A stretch of DNA of 64,000 nt from CAWKKW01 sp963850345 (GTDB taxonomy: Bacteria > Acidobacteriota > Terriglobia > Terriglobales > Acidobacteriaceae): assembly GCA_963850345.1 (NCBI GenBank), contig CAWKKW010000005.1, positions 1,116,001-1,180,000 of the forward strand, written 5' to 3'. Below, piece after piece: positions 8,639 to 17,845 of this stretch (its first letter is position 1; the number at the start of each line of letters is the position of its first letter). Position numbers and translations under genes: made by a program. The notes beneath the pieces were generated by a model. The model was given only the letters and a program-made list of their open reading frames with translations. It searched no databases and was not told where the DNA came from.

Positions 8639-9715
8639 CTACGGGTTTGGTGTCTCAGTAGAGGAATGTGTCGCATTGAGGGTGGCACAAACGTCGAATT
8701 CTCGCTTGGCCTGGTCTTTCAGTCCTTGATCGCGGTAGGCCATACCGAGTTCGAAGTGCAGATTGGCATTGTTGGGGGCGAGTTGGACTGCTGCGGCTAA
8801 CTCTGTCTGCGCGAGCGTCGCCTGCTTCAACCGAAGGTAGGTGCGGCCCAGTTGTTCATGAGCCTTAGGATTGCGGGTCGCCAACTCGGTCGCTTTGAGC
8901 AAGTAAGGAAGGCCCGCCTCAGGATTTCCCTGGTCGGAAAGTAGCTGTCCGAGATTGAGATAGGGCTGCGGGTTCTGCTTCGCTTCTCCCTTTTGCCAAT
9001 CGATAGCAGTCCGGAATGCGTTTTTGGCGTCGTCGAGGCGATTCAGGCCTTGATACGACAGTCCGAGATTGTCTTCGGCTTTGACGTTGCGGGGCTCGAT
9101 CTTGAGACAGCGTTGAAAGGCATCGATGGCTTGTTCGAACTGGTTTTCGTTGTATCTCGCACGCCCGAGATAGTACCAGCGTGAAGCGTTGGAAGGGTCC
9201 CATTCAAGTGATTTGGTCAACCAGCGGTCTGCATCCACATAGTCTTCGAGTAACACGTAGTCGAGTGCGACGATCTCGAGATCGACAGCGGTTGGAGTGC
9301 GATGGCGCGCGGCAAGGGTGTACTCAGCCAGCGACTCTTTGGGGTGGACCTCGAGATAGAGAATATAGCCGAGGAGAAGATGGGCGTCGGGTGAGTCCGG
9401 CTGCTTCGCAAGAACGGTGCGCACCTTAGTTTCCGCGGTCGCGAAGGAGCCTTGCAAGGCATCTTGTCGAGCGAGGGCGAGCAAAGCGTCGGGCTCCGTG
9501 GGGGATGGTTGAGGAGGAGGCTCACTCGGATTTAGAACAGGAGCTGGAGCAGCGGGCAGAGTCTCGGCTACGGGCTGTTGCGCTAAGCCGGCCAGGGGCA
9601 GCGAAGTGAGAAGGGACAGCAGGCAGAAGTTCAAAGTGAGCTTGCTGGCGCGGCAGATCCGCCTGGTTTGCCGAACGGACCGAGCGCCTTCACCACCTGC
9701 ACGCTTTTGAAACAT
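8639..9715 (-). CDS. Exported TPR protein
   Basis: From the ATG at 9715 this is 358 residues with a basic N-terminus, a hydrophobic signal segment (LTLNFCLLSLLTSLPLAGLAQ) and a Pro-rich linker, then at least six TPR repeats (for example DAHLLLGYILYLEVHPKESL, SRWYYLGRARYNENQFEQAI, KAEDNLGLSYQGLNRLDDAK, LHFELGMAYRDQGLKDQAK). The open frame extends to 9907 but overlaps the transporter gene there, so I use the internal start with a proper signal peptide. Likely a periplasmic scaffold. It sits between RhaT-like and Ldh_2-type genes. No specific partner can be named. Confidence 0.75.
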   Translation of the reverse strand: MFQKRAGGEGARSVRQTRRICRASKLTLNFCLLSLLTSLPLAGLAQQPVAETLPAAPAPVLNPSEPPPQPSPTEPDALLALARQDALQGSFATAETKVRTVLAKQPDSPDAHLLLGYILYLEVHPKESLAEYTLAARHRTPTAVDLEIVALDYVLLEDYVDADRWLTKSLEWDPSNASRWYYLGRARYNENQFEQAIDAFQRCLKIEPRNVKAEDNLGLSYQGLNRLDDAKNAFRTAIDWQKGEAKQNPQPYLNLGQLLSDQGNPEAGLPYLLKATELATRNPKAHEQLGRTYLRLKQATLAQTELAAAVQLAPNNANLHFELGMAYRDQGLKDQAKREFDVCATLNATHSSTETPNP

Positions 9716-9810
9716 GGCCAGCCTCAACCGCCAATTTTCTGTATTGCCGACAGGATCGTCTACGTGCTCAGAACAATACGTAATTCTCCTCGTGCCAGAT
9801 TCAGCTTCGG

Positions 9811-10824
9811 CTAGTGACCTGCTCTTCCAAGGATCGTGATCGCAATCATCAAGCAGACCACGCCACCGGCCATAGCCATGGTGGCAGTCTTGCCGGCATT
9901 TCTCCATTCACCGAAGAGAGTACCCCATAGAGCGCTGGCGATGACCGCGCCGGACATAAACACCGGCCAACCAACCACTCCGCCGAGCCTGCCGATCATG
10001 AGCACACCATTGCCATAGACTACGATGCTTCCTAACCAAAGTACGCTCATCAACATGATGAGGGGCCAATACCAGGCGGTGCCGGAGGTGCGGAAGGCGT
10101 CGGAGGAACGATGCCGCGCAACCAGCACGAGGGTATAGATCACGCCCGGAATTCCGCCAGCGAAGAGTACAGGAATCCAGACCGCGATACTTGCCGCGGA
10201 GGAGGACGGATGCTGCTGGGCAACGGAGGCGGCGATGGTGGAGCCAGCAGTCAGAGCGAGATTGAGAGCTGCGGTGAGGGTACCGCCGACTGCGGCATAG
10301 AGAACTCCGCGAGCGGAGGAACCCTGGACCAAAGTGCCAGTGCCCTGCTCTCGTTCGCGCGCCCTGCCCGCATAACCACAAACGGCAACTCCGATAACTA
10401 CGATCATCACTCCAATAAGAACCAACTTAGCAGTGGAGGAAGGAATGGACGAGAGGCCGAGATAGAGGATCGGCAGAAGCGTACCCATGGCCGCAGCACA
10501 GCCGAGGCCGACTGCAGCACCTACGGCAACGCCCACGAGTGGAAAGGACATGCCGAGGAGAAGCACACCAGCGCCCCAGAGCAGGCCCATGAAACCCATT
10601 CTGACTAAGGAACCCTCGGGTGTCTGGCTATACGCTTCGATGGGACGCGGCACAGTTGCCCACGCGAGTAAGACTGGGAAGGCCCAGAGGCTCAAGATCG
10701 TCCATACGAGCCATATGTTCTCCCATTTCCAGCGGGTCATGAACTTCATGGGGATGGCGTATGCTCCGTTCATTGTCGCCGCCAGGAGAACCAATAAAAA
10801 GCCAGCGATCACGCCTGTCTGCAT
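9811..10824 (-). CDS. rhaT: L-rhamnose/proton symporter RhaT-like transporter
   Basis: About 337 residues with roughly ten hydrophobic helices. The N-terminus (ATMNGAYAIPMKFMTRWKWENIW) and the GAGVLLLGMSFPLVGVAVGAA/GCAAAMGTLLPI segments match the RhaT drug/metabolite-transporter-like family, known for proton-coupled uptake of L-rhamnose and L-lyxose. I chose the ATG at 10824; a TTG at 10839 is also open. It sits 71 bases after an SDR dehydrogenase gene and before a TPR gene. The family points to a 6-deoxyhexose or a related methylpentose as the sugar handled by this operon, but specificity is not proven by sequence. Confidence 0.8.
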   Translation of the reverse strand: MQTGVIAGFLLVLLAATMNGAYAIPMKFMTRWKWENIWLVWTILSLWAFPVLLAWATVPRPIEAYSQTPEGSLVRMGFMGLLWGAGVLLLGMSFPLVGVAVGAAVGLGCAAAMGTLLPILYLGLSSIPSSTAKLVLIGVMIVVIGVAVCGYAGRAREREQGTGTLVQGSSARGVLYAAVGGTLTAALNLALTAGSTIAASVAQQHPSSSAASIAVWIPVLFAGGIPGVIYTLVLVARHRSSDAFRTSGTAWYWPLIMLMSVLWLGSIVVYGNGVLMIGRLGGVVGWPVFMSGAVIASALWGTLFGEWRNAGKTATMAMAGGVVCLMIAITILGRAGH

Positions 10825-10895
10825 GGGAGTGCCATCCAAGGATTGCCTTTCGTCACAGAGCTTGTACGAATTCGGCGTGCGGCCAGTTGCCGCAC

Positions 10896-11675
10896 TTACT
10901 CTGGTGAGCCAGCGAGCGGAACGGTAAGTCCTCCGTCGACGGTAACGATGGAGCCGGTCATAAAGCTGGCTCGATCACTGGCGAGAAATGCGATGACCTC
11001 GCCGATTTCGGAGGGTTGAGCGATGCGGCCAAGGGGGTGCATCTTGTCGAGGATAGTTCGCAGCCTCTCCGGGTTGCTGTCCAGGTCGACGATGCTTTTG
11101 ATCATGGGAGTATCGACGGTTCCGGGGCAGACACAGTTGACGCGAATGTGCTGCGATGCGAGGTCGACGGCCATGGAGCGCGTAAGACCAATCATGGCGT
11201 GCTTACTGGTCGCATAGGCTACGACGTTCCGCTGAGATGCGAGGCCTTGAACGCTGGAGACGTTCACGATGGATCCCTTGCCACGCTTCAACATTTCGGG
11301 AATCGCATACTTTGACATGAGCCAATGGCCTTTGAGATTGACATTCATGGTCTTGTCCCAGATCTCTTCGGTCGTGGTGACGGGGTCGCCAAAGGTCTGA
11401 ATTCCGGCGTTGTTGACGAGTATGTCGAGACCACCGAAGCGTTCCACCGCGGTTTGGATGGCCTTTTGTACGTCGGACACTTTGGAGATGTCGGCAAGGA
11501 TGGAGTCGACTCCGCCGGAGATTGTTTTGAGTTTGGCAACCGCAGACTCGGCTGCTTCTCTGCTCCAGTCGACAAGCAGAACCTGGGCGCCCTGACGCAT
11601 GAGGCACTCGACGGCGGCGAAACCGATACCTTTGGCGCCGCCCGTTACGATCGCAACTTTATTGGATAGATCCAT
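10896..11675 (-). CDS. Short-chain dehydrogenase/reductase, candidate sugar 1-dehydrogenase
   Basis: A 259-residue classical SDR: TGGAKGIG cofactor motif at 11-18, Asp36 at the end of beta-2 (favours NAD over NADP), NNAG at 88-91, Ser140/141, catalytic Tyr154-x3-Lys158 in YATSK, and PGTVDTPM. GGAG lies 9 bases before the ATG. Placed between a glycoside hydrolase and a RhaT-like transporter and in a region with a gluconolactonase, it is a good candidate for oxidising L-rhamnose, L-fucose or a similar sugar to its lactone. SDR substrate cannot be read from motifs alone. Confidence 0.85.
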   Translation of the reverse strand: MDLSNKVAIVTGGAKGIGFAAVECLMRQGAQVLLVDWSREAAESAVAKLKTISGGVDSILADISKVSDVQKAIQTAVERFGGLDILVNNAGIQTFGDPVTTTEEIWDKTMNVNLKGHWLMSKYAIPEMLKRGKGSIVNVSSVQGLASQRNVVAYATSKHAMIGLTRSMAVDLASQHIRVNCVCPGTVDTPMIKSIVDLDSNPERLRTILDKMHPLGRIAQPSEIGEVIAFLASDRASFMTGSIVTVDGGLTVPLAGSPE

Positions 11676-11780
11676 TCGTTGAAGCTCCAGTGGCTTAGCG
11701 GAGTTATCGTTCTCTGCTGCGTACGGAAATCATGTTAGTTCGCAATGAGAATACTCTTGGTCTGGGGCACCGGATCGATT

Positions 11781-13964
11781 CTAAGTGACTTCGATCAAGG
11801 TATGGCCTCTTCCGGGGATACTGACGCGTCCGACGTATGCGTCGCCGGAGCGAGTGAAGTCGGCGCCGGTGAACTTGAGGTTGGCTCCGGCAGAGAGCCC
11901 GAGACGAGCCGGTTCAAATCGAATCTCGCGTTCGGCAGGCTGCTCGTCGAGGTTGAAGCAATTGATGACCGCACTTTTGCCTTCGGGATCGGTATGAACA
12001 TGGGTCTGTTCGTCAATGCCAAAGAACTTGCCCGAGGCATAGTGCGGTTTGAGCCGGCGATAGTTTGTCATGCCTTCCTTCTGCGCGTGGCGAACAGCCT
12101 CGTCTGGATGCGTTCCGCCAATGCCGAGGTGGCGGCAGGTGGAAGCGTTCCACCAGAAGACGAGAGCGTTCTTATTGTCGGTGCGAAGGTCGATGTGGAT
12201 GTACAGCGGCAGGCTATAGGCGAGGTTGTAGTAGTAGAGAGCGATGCTGCGGCCTGAAGTCAGATCCTCCATGGGCTTCCACATCAGTTCGAAGGCCCAC
12301 ACTGTATCAAAGCCCAGGGCCTGGCAAAACTGTTCGCCCTCTGGGCAATGCGAGTAGCCGTAATAGATGGGGCATGCGCGCATCGGCGCTCCGCCGACGG
12401 CCTGGTCGTGCATCTCGATGAGAACCTGTGGCGAGTCAGTGTGAACCATGCGAGCGAGACGAGAGGTGGCTTGCGTGTGCTCCTCAAGGCGCGAAGGAAC
12501 CTGATGGCCGTGGTTTGGATCCCAGCATTCTTCGTGATAGGCGGTGCCATCGAACATGAAGAAGGCGGCGCCGTTTTTGGCTAAGCCATGCAAGCGCTGG
12601 TTAGTTACTGTGAGATATTGCTGCGAGGCGCCGCAGAGCACGGGTTGAGAGAATCCCGCGGCGGGGTCCCAGGTGGCTCGCTCCCCGAAGCGGTCAAGCC
12701 GGTGTGCTTCGATGGGATAAGAAGAAGGATCGCACCAGCCGGACAGCGGAGTGTGCAGCGAGGATTTCAATCCATAGTCGCGCTGAAGCATGGCGGTGAA
12801 GGAGGCGTAGGAGCCCAGGCGTGACTCGTCCCATATCTTCGAGGCGAAGGTAGTGTCCCAGCCCGGATCCTGATAGAGCGCTTCGCAGCCGATGGCCTTG
12901 GCCTTGGCAGCCTCCTCTTTCATGCTGTCGAGGGTGTAAAGCTTCTTGCGCATCTGGGGATCGTTTTGCTGATCTCCGGGAAGCCACCAAAGTTTGTTGT
13001 CGTATAGCTCGTTCCAGTGCACCGGCGGATTGAATCCGGCCGGGCAACCGTGGCCGCGCTTTTCCATCTCGGCTCGGAAGGTGTAGAAGCCCTGCTGCCA
13101 ATCGCCGTCGTAGGCGCTGATCCGAGTGACGCCGAAGCGATGCGTCTCCCCGGGTCGAAGCCAAGCGCCGTGTTCCGGGCTGCCGCGGTACACTCCCGCT
13201 CCGCCCCAACGCAGTCCCAATCCGCCCTGCGGCAGCGACACTCTATCGAGTAGCGAAAACTCAAGGCCGCCGGGGCTGTACTTCGAGACCAGGAATCCAT
13301 GGTGTCCATCCGTCCATGCCCAGGCCTCAGAGGCAAACATCGGGGTGACCGTCGTTTCCATCGTCCATAACTCGGACGAGTACTGACGATTGAGAACATC
13401 GCTGACGGAGAAGTCTGCGTACTGTTTGCGGTGGCCGTTGGGCTCGCGACGGAACGGAATGGCGGTGAACTTGTACTCCGCCCAAGGTCCGCGCACCTGT
13501 TCTCCTTCGATGGTCACGGGCAGCACGAATCCACTGCGAGCATCGTGCAGACTTACGGGGCTTGCGCCGCTGTTGCTCAGTTCTATTTCTTCTTCGACCC
13601 AAGTGGTGGCCGGATCAACGGTGAAGCGATGCTTGACCCCGAGGCCGGCTTCTGTTTTTCCCTCGAGCACCACGGAGGCGCCGTCCCGCTTGACTCCGGA
13701 GAAGGTGGGCGTGCCGAACGAGTAGGAATAGGCTCCATCAGCCAGAACACGACCGCTGGGCACATGGACCAGTTTGCACTGGAGCCCGCTTGCAGCGGAC
13801 AGGGTCAGTTCGAGTTGCGCGTTCTTCAGCGTCGTCGCCGATCCCGAGCCGGCCTTGGCCTCGGCGCCGCGGCTCGTCTTCCCTTCCGCCGCCATCATCG
13901 CTGCGGGCAGCGCCATCGCCGCCGTCTGCACTGCCGCCAGCTTTACCAAGTCCCTGCGATTCAT
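11781..13964 (-). CDS. Tat-exported TIM-barrel glycoside hydrolase, distant from GH36/GH27
   Basis: 727 residues from the ATG at 13964, which has a perfect AAGGAG 7 bases upstream; the open frame reaches 14057. The Tat signal MNRRDLVKLAAVQTAAMALP is followed by a beta-sandwich (about 45-300), a TIM barrel (about 320-600) and a C-terminal beta domain. The barrel strands read CEALYQDPGWDTTF, LKSSLHTPLSGWCD, AAFFMFDGTAYHEECWDP and QVLIEMHDQAVGG. The Asp in FMFDG is a candidate nucleophile, but the GH36 signatures (KxDxN, CASGGGR) are absent, so the family is uncertain. First gene of a minus-strand run with an SDR, a RhaT-like transporter, a TPR protein and an Ldh_2-type dehydrogenase. Confidence 0.65.
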   Translation of the reverse strand: MNRRDLVKLAAVQTAAMALPAAMMAAEGKTSRGAEAKAGSGSATTLKNAQLELTLSAASGLQCKLVHVPSGRVLADGAYSYSFGTPTFSGVKRDGASVVLEGKTEAGLGVKHRFTVDPATTWVEEEIELSNSGASPVSLHDARSGFVLPVTIEGEQVRGPWAEYKFTAIPFRREPNGHRKQYADFSVSDVLNRQYSSELWTMETTVTPMFASEAWAWTDGHHGFLVSKYSPGGLEFSLLDRVSLPQGGLGLRWGGAGVYRGSPEHGAWLRPGETHRFGVTRISAYDGDWQQGFYTFRAEMEKRGHGCPAGFNPPVHWNELYDNKLWWLPGDQQNDPQMRKKLYTLDSMKEEAAKAKAIGCEALYQDPGWDTTFASKIWDESRLGSYASFTAMLQRDYGLKSSLHTPLSGWCDPSSYPIEAHRLDRFGERATWDPAAGFSQPVLCGASQQYLTVTNQRLHGLAKNGAAFFMFDGTAYHEECWDPNHGHQVPSRLEEHTQATSRLARMVHTDSPQVLIEMHDQAVGGAPMRACPIYYGYSHCPEGEQFCQALGFDTVWAFELMWKPMEDLTSGRSIALYYYNLAYSLPLYIHIDLRTDNKNALVFWWNASTCRHLGIGGTHPDEAVRHAQKEGMTNYRRLKPHYASGKFFGIDEQTHVHTDPEGKSAVINCFNLDEQPAEREIRFEPARLGLSAGANLKFTGADFTRSGDAYVGRVSIPGRGHTLIEVT

Positions 13965-14083
13965 TCCCACTCTCCTTGAGAATCTGCCCGTCGGGCGTGG
14001 CCTGGGTTGCGACGAGGCTCGGACCGAAACGCCGGATGCCCCACGGCCAGATCGCACTAATACTCCTTCATAGCCTTTTGACG

Positions 14084-14114
14084 TGTCAACCTATGATGCC
14101 AGATTATTTTGAAC
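14084..14114 (-). promoter_or_regulatory. Promoter with GntR-type operator for the hydrolase-to-dehydrogenase run
   Basis: Minus strand: GTTCAA (14114-14109), eight bases, GGCATCATAGG, then TTGACA (14089-14084). The core 14085-14100 differs from the 133 and 7222 copies at three positions. It precedes the ATG at 13964 by 120 bases. The -10 box is unclear. Expected to control the genes from 13964 down to 7384. Confidence 0.5.
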
Positions 14115-14161
14115 GAGCGACCTAAACCGAGCCCCACCGATGGGTGAGAAAATAGCAAACT

Positions 14162-15943
14162 ATGCATTTGAATTCAGGGCCTCTCCGAGAGATGAAGTAC
14201 GGAACGCGCCAATTCGGTCGCTCAGTGCGGGGAGTTGCAATCCAGCGTAGACGCCGCGGGCTGATGAGACCGCGAAGGGGCATATTGCGGTCTGGGGCGC
14301 TGCTGCTGATGACAATGTTGGTCCTAGGGCTCTGCGAGGTGCCTGTCGCGGCTCAACAGGAGGCCTCTTCTGCATTGACATCCGTTGCGGAGGCGGACTC
14401 CTCCTGCGCCAAGTGCCACGAGGCGATCTATCGACGTTATCTGAAAACACCCATGGCGAACGCGAGCGGGCGCGCTATGGATCGCGCTCTACCCGGAGGC
14501 TTTTCTCACGCAACCTCCGGGGTCGAGTATCGCGTGTCTGTGGAGAGCGACGCTCTCTGGCTGAGTTACGAACGCGCCGGAGATGCAAGTCTGCGAGGGC
14601 GCCAAAGGCTCGATTATTTTTTGGGATCAGGGCACCTCGGGGTCACATACCTCTACACGATCCATGGCTATCTGCTGGAATCCCCGGTGGCTTACTATGC
14701 GAAGAAAGCTTATGACATGAAGCCCGGGTTGGAGTCGTCACGACGGCTTCCTGAGCCTCTGCCCATGTCTCCCGGGTGCATGCGGTGTCACATGAGCGGA
14801 GTTCGGCGGGAAGATGCAGGGACGAATAATCATTTTCAGGGCCTGCCATTCCTGCACGGCGGCATCACTTGCGAGAGTTGCCATGGCGATACCAAGGAGC
14901 ACGTTCAGAGTCTTGGCCGAACGCCAGTAGTCGATCCGATGAAGTTATCGGCAGAGCGGCGCGATTCAGTCTGTATCGTTTGCCACCTGGAGGGAGATAC
15001 TCGCGTCGAGCACGCCGGCAGATCGCTGGTGGATTTCAAGTCGGGTGAACGGGTCGAAGACTATGCAACTTACTTCACTTACGCCGATGCGAACACAACG
15101 AAGCGAGGGGTGAGCGAAATAGAGCAGCTAAGCCTGAGCAAGTGCAAACGGAGCAGTGGCGATCGCATGTCGTGTATGAGCTGTCATGATGTGCACGCAT
15201 CGCCTGCGCCCGAGGAGCGCGCACTGTTTTATCGGAAGAAGTGCCTGGCTTGCCACAATCAACCGCAGTTCGCGGCCACACATCATCCGGAGTCGAACGA
15301 TTGCACGGGCTGCCACATGCCGGCGAATAAGGCAAACAATATTCCTCATGTTGCGTGGACCGATCACAGGATTCGTCAACGTCCCGAGCAACTGGAAGGA
15401 CTGCAAGAGGAAGGGGTGACGTCGGGAGGAAATCTAACAAGCTTCTTGCCGGGGGAGGAAGGCCAGCGGGATCTTGCCCTTGCATACTACAATCTCGCCT
15501 CTGGAGAAAAGCCGTCGGAAGCGGGACGAGCCTGGCAGATGCTGCAGGAAGTAAATGCAACCGGGCCCAAGGACACAGCCGTGCTTACGGCGCTGGGAGT
15601 CTTAGCTGCCGGCAAGGGAACTCCGGGGCAGGCGGAGAAATATTATCGCGAGGCATTGAATCTCGATCCCCTCAACCTGATAGCAGCCAATAATCTGGGC
15701 ACCCTCCTAGCGCGTTCTGGACAGTTGGACGCCGCAGTTTCAATTTGGCGAAGTACGTTTAATCGCAATGAGGACATCGAGTCGCTTGGGATTAACCTGG
15801 CGCTGGCTCAGTGCCGATTGGGAGCAAAGCCGGAATCGGAGGCCGTGCTCGAGCGCGTGCTGGTTTACAGTCCGGACAGCGTGACAGCGAAGCGCAGGCT
15901 GCTTGCAATGCGAACTGGTGAGGAACCTTGTGCTGCTAAGTGA
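14162..15943 (+). CDS. Exported multihaem cytochrome c with C-terminal TPR repeats
   Basis: A protein of up to 593 residues with seven CxxCH haem-binding motifs in order (CAKCH, CMRCH, CESCH, CIVCH, CMSCH, CLACH, CTGCH), a hydrophobic export segment (GALLLMTMLVLGLCEVPVAAQ) and TPR repeats in the last 150 residues (LTALGVLAAGKGTPGQAEKYY, IAANNLGTLLARSGQLDAAV). Probably periplasmic, transferring electrons while docking a partner through the TPRs. Start uncertain: ATG at 14162, 14192 or 14264 (the last gives the most compact signal peptide). It is directly followed by the ASPIC/UnbV gene on the same strand, a pairing that suggests a joint complex. Function unknown. Confidence 0.8.
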   Translation: MHLNSGPLREMKYGTRQFGRSVRGVAIQRRRRGLMRPRRGILRSGALLLMTMLVLGLCEVPVAAQQEASSALTSVAEADSSCAKCHEAIYRRYLKTPMANASGRAMDRALPGGFSHATSGVEYRVSVESDALWLSYERAGDASLRGRQRLDYFLGSGHLGVTYLYTIHGYLLESPVAYYAKKAYDMKPGLESSRRLPEPLPMSPGCMRCHMSGVRREDAGTNNHFQGLPFLHGGITCESCHGDTKEHVQSLGRTPVVDPMKLSAERRDSVCIVCHLEGDTRVEHAGRSLVDFKSGERVEDYATYFTYADANTTKRGVSEIEQLSLSKCKRSSGDRMSCMSCHDVHASPAPEERALFYRKKCLACHNQPQFAATHHPESNDCTGCHMPANKANNIPHVAWTDHRIRQRPEQLEGLQEEGVTSGGNLTSFLPGEEGQRDLALAYYNLASGEKPSEAGRAWQMLQEVNATGPKDTAVLTALGVLAAGKGTPGQAEKYYREALNLDPLNLIAANNLGTLLARSGQLDAAVSIWRSTFNRNEDIESLGINLALAQCRLGAKPESEAVLERVLVYSPDSVTAKRRLLAMRTGEEPCAAK

Positions 15944-16055
15944 TGCATTCGGAGACGCGCGGGATTCGCAACGCGAGTTCGTGGTCGCATTCCACAGGGA
16001 CCGAGACAATGCCAAGGGCGTGGACGCAGGAGAATTTCTGCGGGGCATCTGCGGA

Positions 16056-17822
16056 ATGAAGCACATCTTCGCGCTTCTCCTGTGCGTAGGCACATTCGCT
16101 GCGCAATCTCCTGCGCAGAGTGCGCCGACCAGTGCTCGGAGTGTTCCGGATGCGCGTTCGACAACGGCCGGTACGTATCCTGCAAGCAATACGTACCCGC
16201 CGCCTGCGTATTTCGTCGACGTAGCCGACTCTGCGCACATACGGGTGATGGACGTGAATGGCGGGGTGAAGTCGAAGCGCTACATCTTGGAGTCGACGGG
16301 GAGTGGGGTAGCGATTCTGGATTACGACAATGATGGATGGCCAGACATATTCATGGTGAATGGGCGGAATCTCGACGATCCCTCAGGGTCCACGCCGCCT
16401 CCAAGTAGTCATCTGTTTCATAACAACCACGACGGGACCTTCACTGATGTCACCGCTCAGACCGGCCTATTAGCGACCGCGTGGGGCCAAGGTGTGTGTG
16501 CAGGAGATTACGACAATGACGGTTACGAGGATCTGTATGTAACTGGGTACGGTAAGAATCGACTGTATCGAAATTTGGGAAACGGATCGTTTCAAGAAGT
16601 GGCGGGACCTGGCGGAGTGGCTGGGTCGGGCCTGGAGTGGGGCACGGGTTGCGCCTTTGTAGACTACGATCGGGACGGTAAGCTCGATCTGATGGTTGCG
16701 ACGTATGTACACCTGGACCTGGCGAAGACTCCGGCGCCGGGGGATGCACCTTACTGCATCTGGAAGGGCGTCCCCACCTTCTGCGGACCGCGCGGGCTGC
16801 CGAGTTCGCCGAATGTGCTCTACCACAATCTAGGAGCGGGCAAGTTTGAGGATGTAAGCAAGAGCAGCGGCATCGTGAACACTACCGGCCACCATTGCTT
16901 CAGCGTATCTACTCTCGACTTTGATAATGACGGCTGGCCCGATATCTATGTCGCGTGCGATTCCACTCCTTCGCAGCTGTACCGAAACAATCATGACGGG
17001 ACGTTCACGGATGTGGCCGCGGACGCGGGCGTCGCCTTCGACGAGAATGGACGCGAGCAGGCTGGCATGGGTTCAACCGTCGGAGACTACGACGGAGATG
17101 GCAGGCTGGATATTTTCAAAACTAATTTTTCCGATGATACTGCGACGCTCTACCACAACAATGCGGATGGGACCTTTACGGATGCGACGATTCAGAGCGG
17201 CCTCGCGGTACATCCCGAAGATCTTGGCTGGGGCGCGATGTTCATGGACGTAGACAACGATGGCTGGAAGGATCTGCTGGTGGTGAACGGGCATGTTTAC
17301 CCGGAGGTGGAGAGTAACTCCCTGGGAGCGAGATACAAAGAACCAAGGCTGCTTTACCACAATCTGGCGAACGGCAAGTTTGAAGATATCTCTAACTCGT
17401 CGGGTCCGGGTGTTACAGAGCCCGCTCCTAGCCGGGGGCTGGCGATCGCCGATCTTTGGAATGACGGCCGACAAGAAGCTGTGATCAACAACATGAACGA
17501 CTACCCAATGCTGCTGGTCAACCTAGCGAAGAACAAGAACCACTGGTTGGGGGTGCGGCTGATTGGAGTCCAGTCGAATCGAGATGCGATCGGAGCGAGG
17601 GTGACCGTGCATGCGACGGGATGGAAGGCGGTTGATGAGGTGCGGAGCGGTTCCAGCTACGACTCGAGTAACGACCTTCGGCTGCACTTTGGGCTCGGTC
17701 GGATTGAGAAGGTGGATGAGATAGAAGTTCGGTGGCCGACCGGACGAACCGAAATCTTCCATGGAGGCGAATGCGATCGATTCGTCAGCCTGCGTGAAGG
17801 AGATGGACGCGCGAAGCCGTAA
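16056..17822 (+). CDS. Secreted FG-GAP/VCBS-repeat protein with ASPIC/UnbV domain (CRTAC1-like)
   Basis: 588 residues from the ATG at 16056, chosen because it begins MKHIFALLLCVGTFAAQ, a clean signal peptide; the frame is open from 15903. Repeated calcium-binding blocks (DYDNDGWPDIF, DYDNDGYEDLY, DYDRDGKLDLM, DFDNDGWPDIY, DYDGDGRLDIF, DVDNDGWKDLL) form an integrin-like beta-propeller, and the C-terminus (about 490-580) is the ASPIC/UnbV module (GARVTVHATGWKAVDEV ... LRLHFGLG ... EIEVRWPTGR). Family role is not established; extracellular or periplasmic binding is likely. It follows the multihaem cytochrome/TPR gene and is a paralogue of 47818-49668. Confidence 0.85.
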   Translation: MKHIFALLLCVGTFAAQSPAQSAPTSARSVPDARSTTAGTYPASNTYPPPAYFVDVADSAHIRVMDVNGGVKSKRYILESTGSGVAILDYDNDGWPDIFMVNGRNLDDPSGSTPPPSSHLFHNNHDGTFTDVTAQTGLLATAWGQGVCAGDYDNDGYEDLYVTGYGKNRLYRNLGNGSFQEVAGPGGVAGSGLEWGTGCAFVDYDRDGKLDLMVATYVHLDLAKTPAPGDAPYCIWKGVPTFCGPRGLPSSPNVLYHNLGAGKFEDVSKSSGIVNTTGHHCFSVSTLDFDNDGWPDIYVACDSTPSQLYRNNHDGTFTDVAADAGVAFDENGREQAGMGSTVGDYDGDGRLDIFKTNFSDDTATLYHNNADGTFTDATIQSGLAVHPEDLGWGAMFMDVDNDGWKDLLVVNGHVYPEVESNSLGARYKEPRLLYHNLANGKFEDISNSSGPGVTEPAPSRGLAIADLWNDGRQEAVINNMNDYPMLLVNLAKNKNHWLGVRLIGVQSNRDAIGARVTVHATGWKAVDEVRSGSSYDSSNDLRLHFGLGRIEKVDEIEVRWPTGRTEIFHGGECDRFVSLREGDGRAKP

Positions 17823-17845
17823 GTGTGGCGAGGCGCCAAGTGTTC

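Noticed and set aside
9716..9907. N-terminal extension of the TPR gene at 8639
   Set aside because: Overlaps the end of the RhaT-like gene and would bury the signal peptide 100 residues inside.
13431..13979. 182-codon plus-strand frame opposite the glycoside hydrolase
   Set aside because: Antisense shadow within a gene that has a strong start and domain structure.
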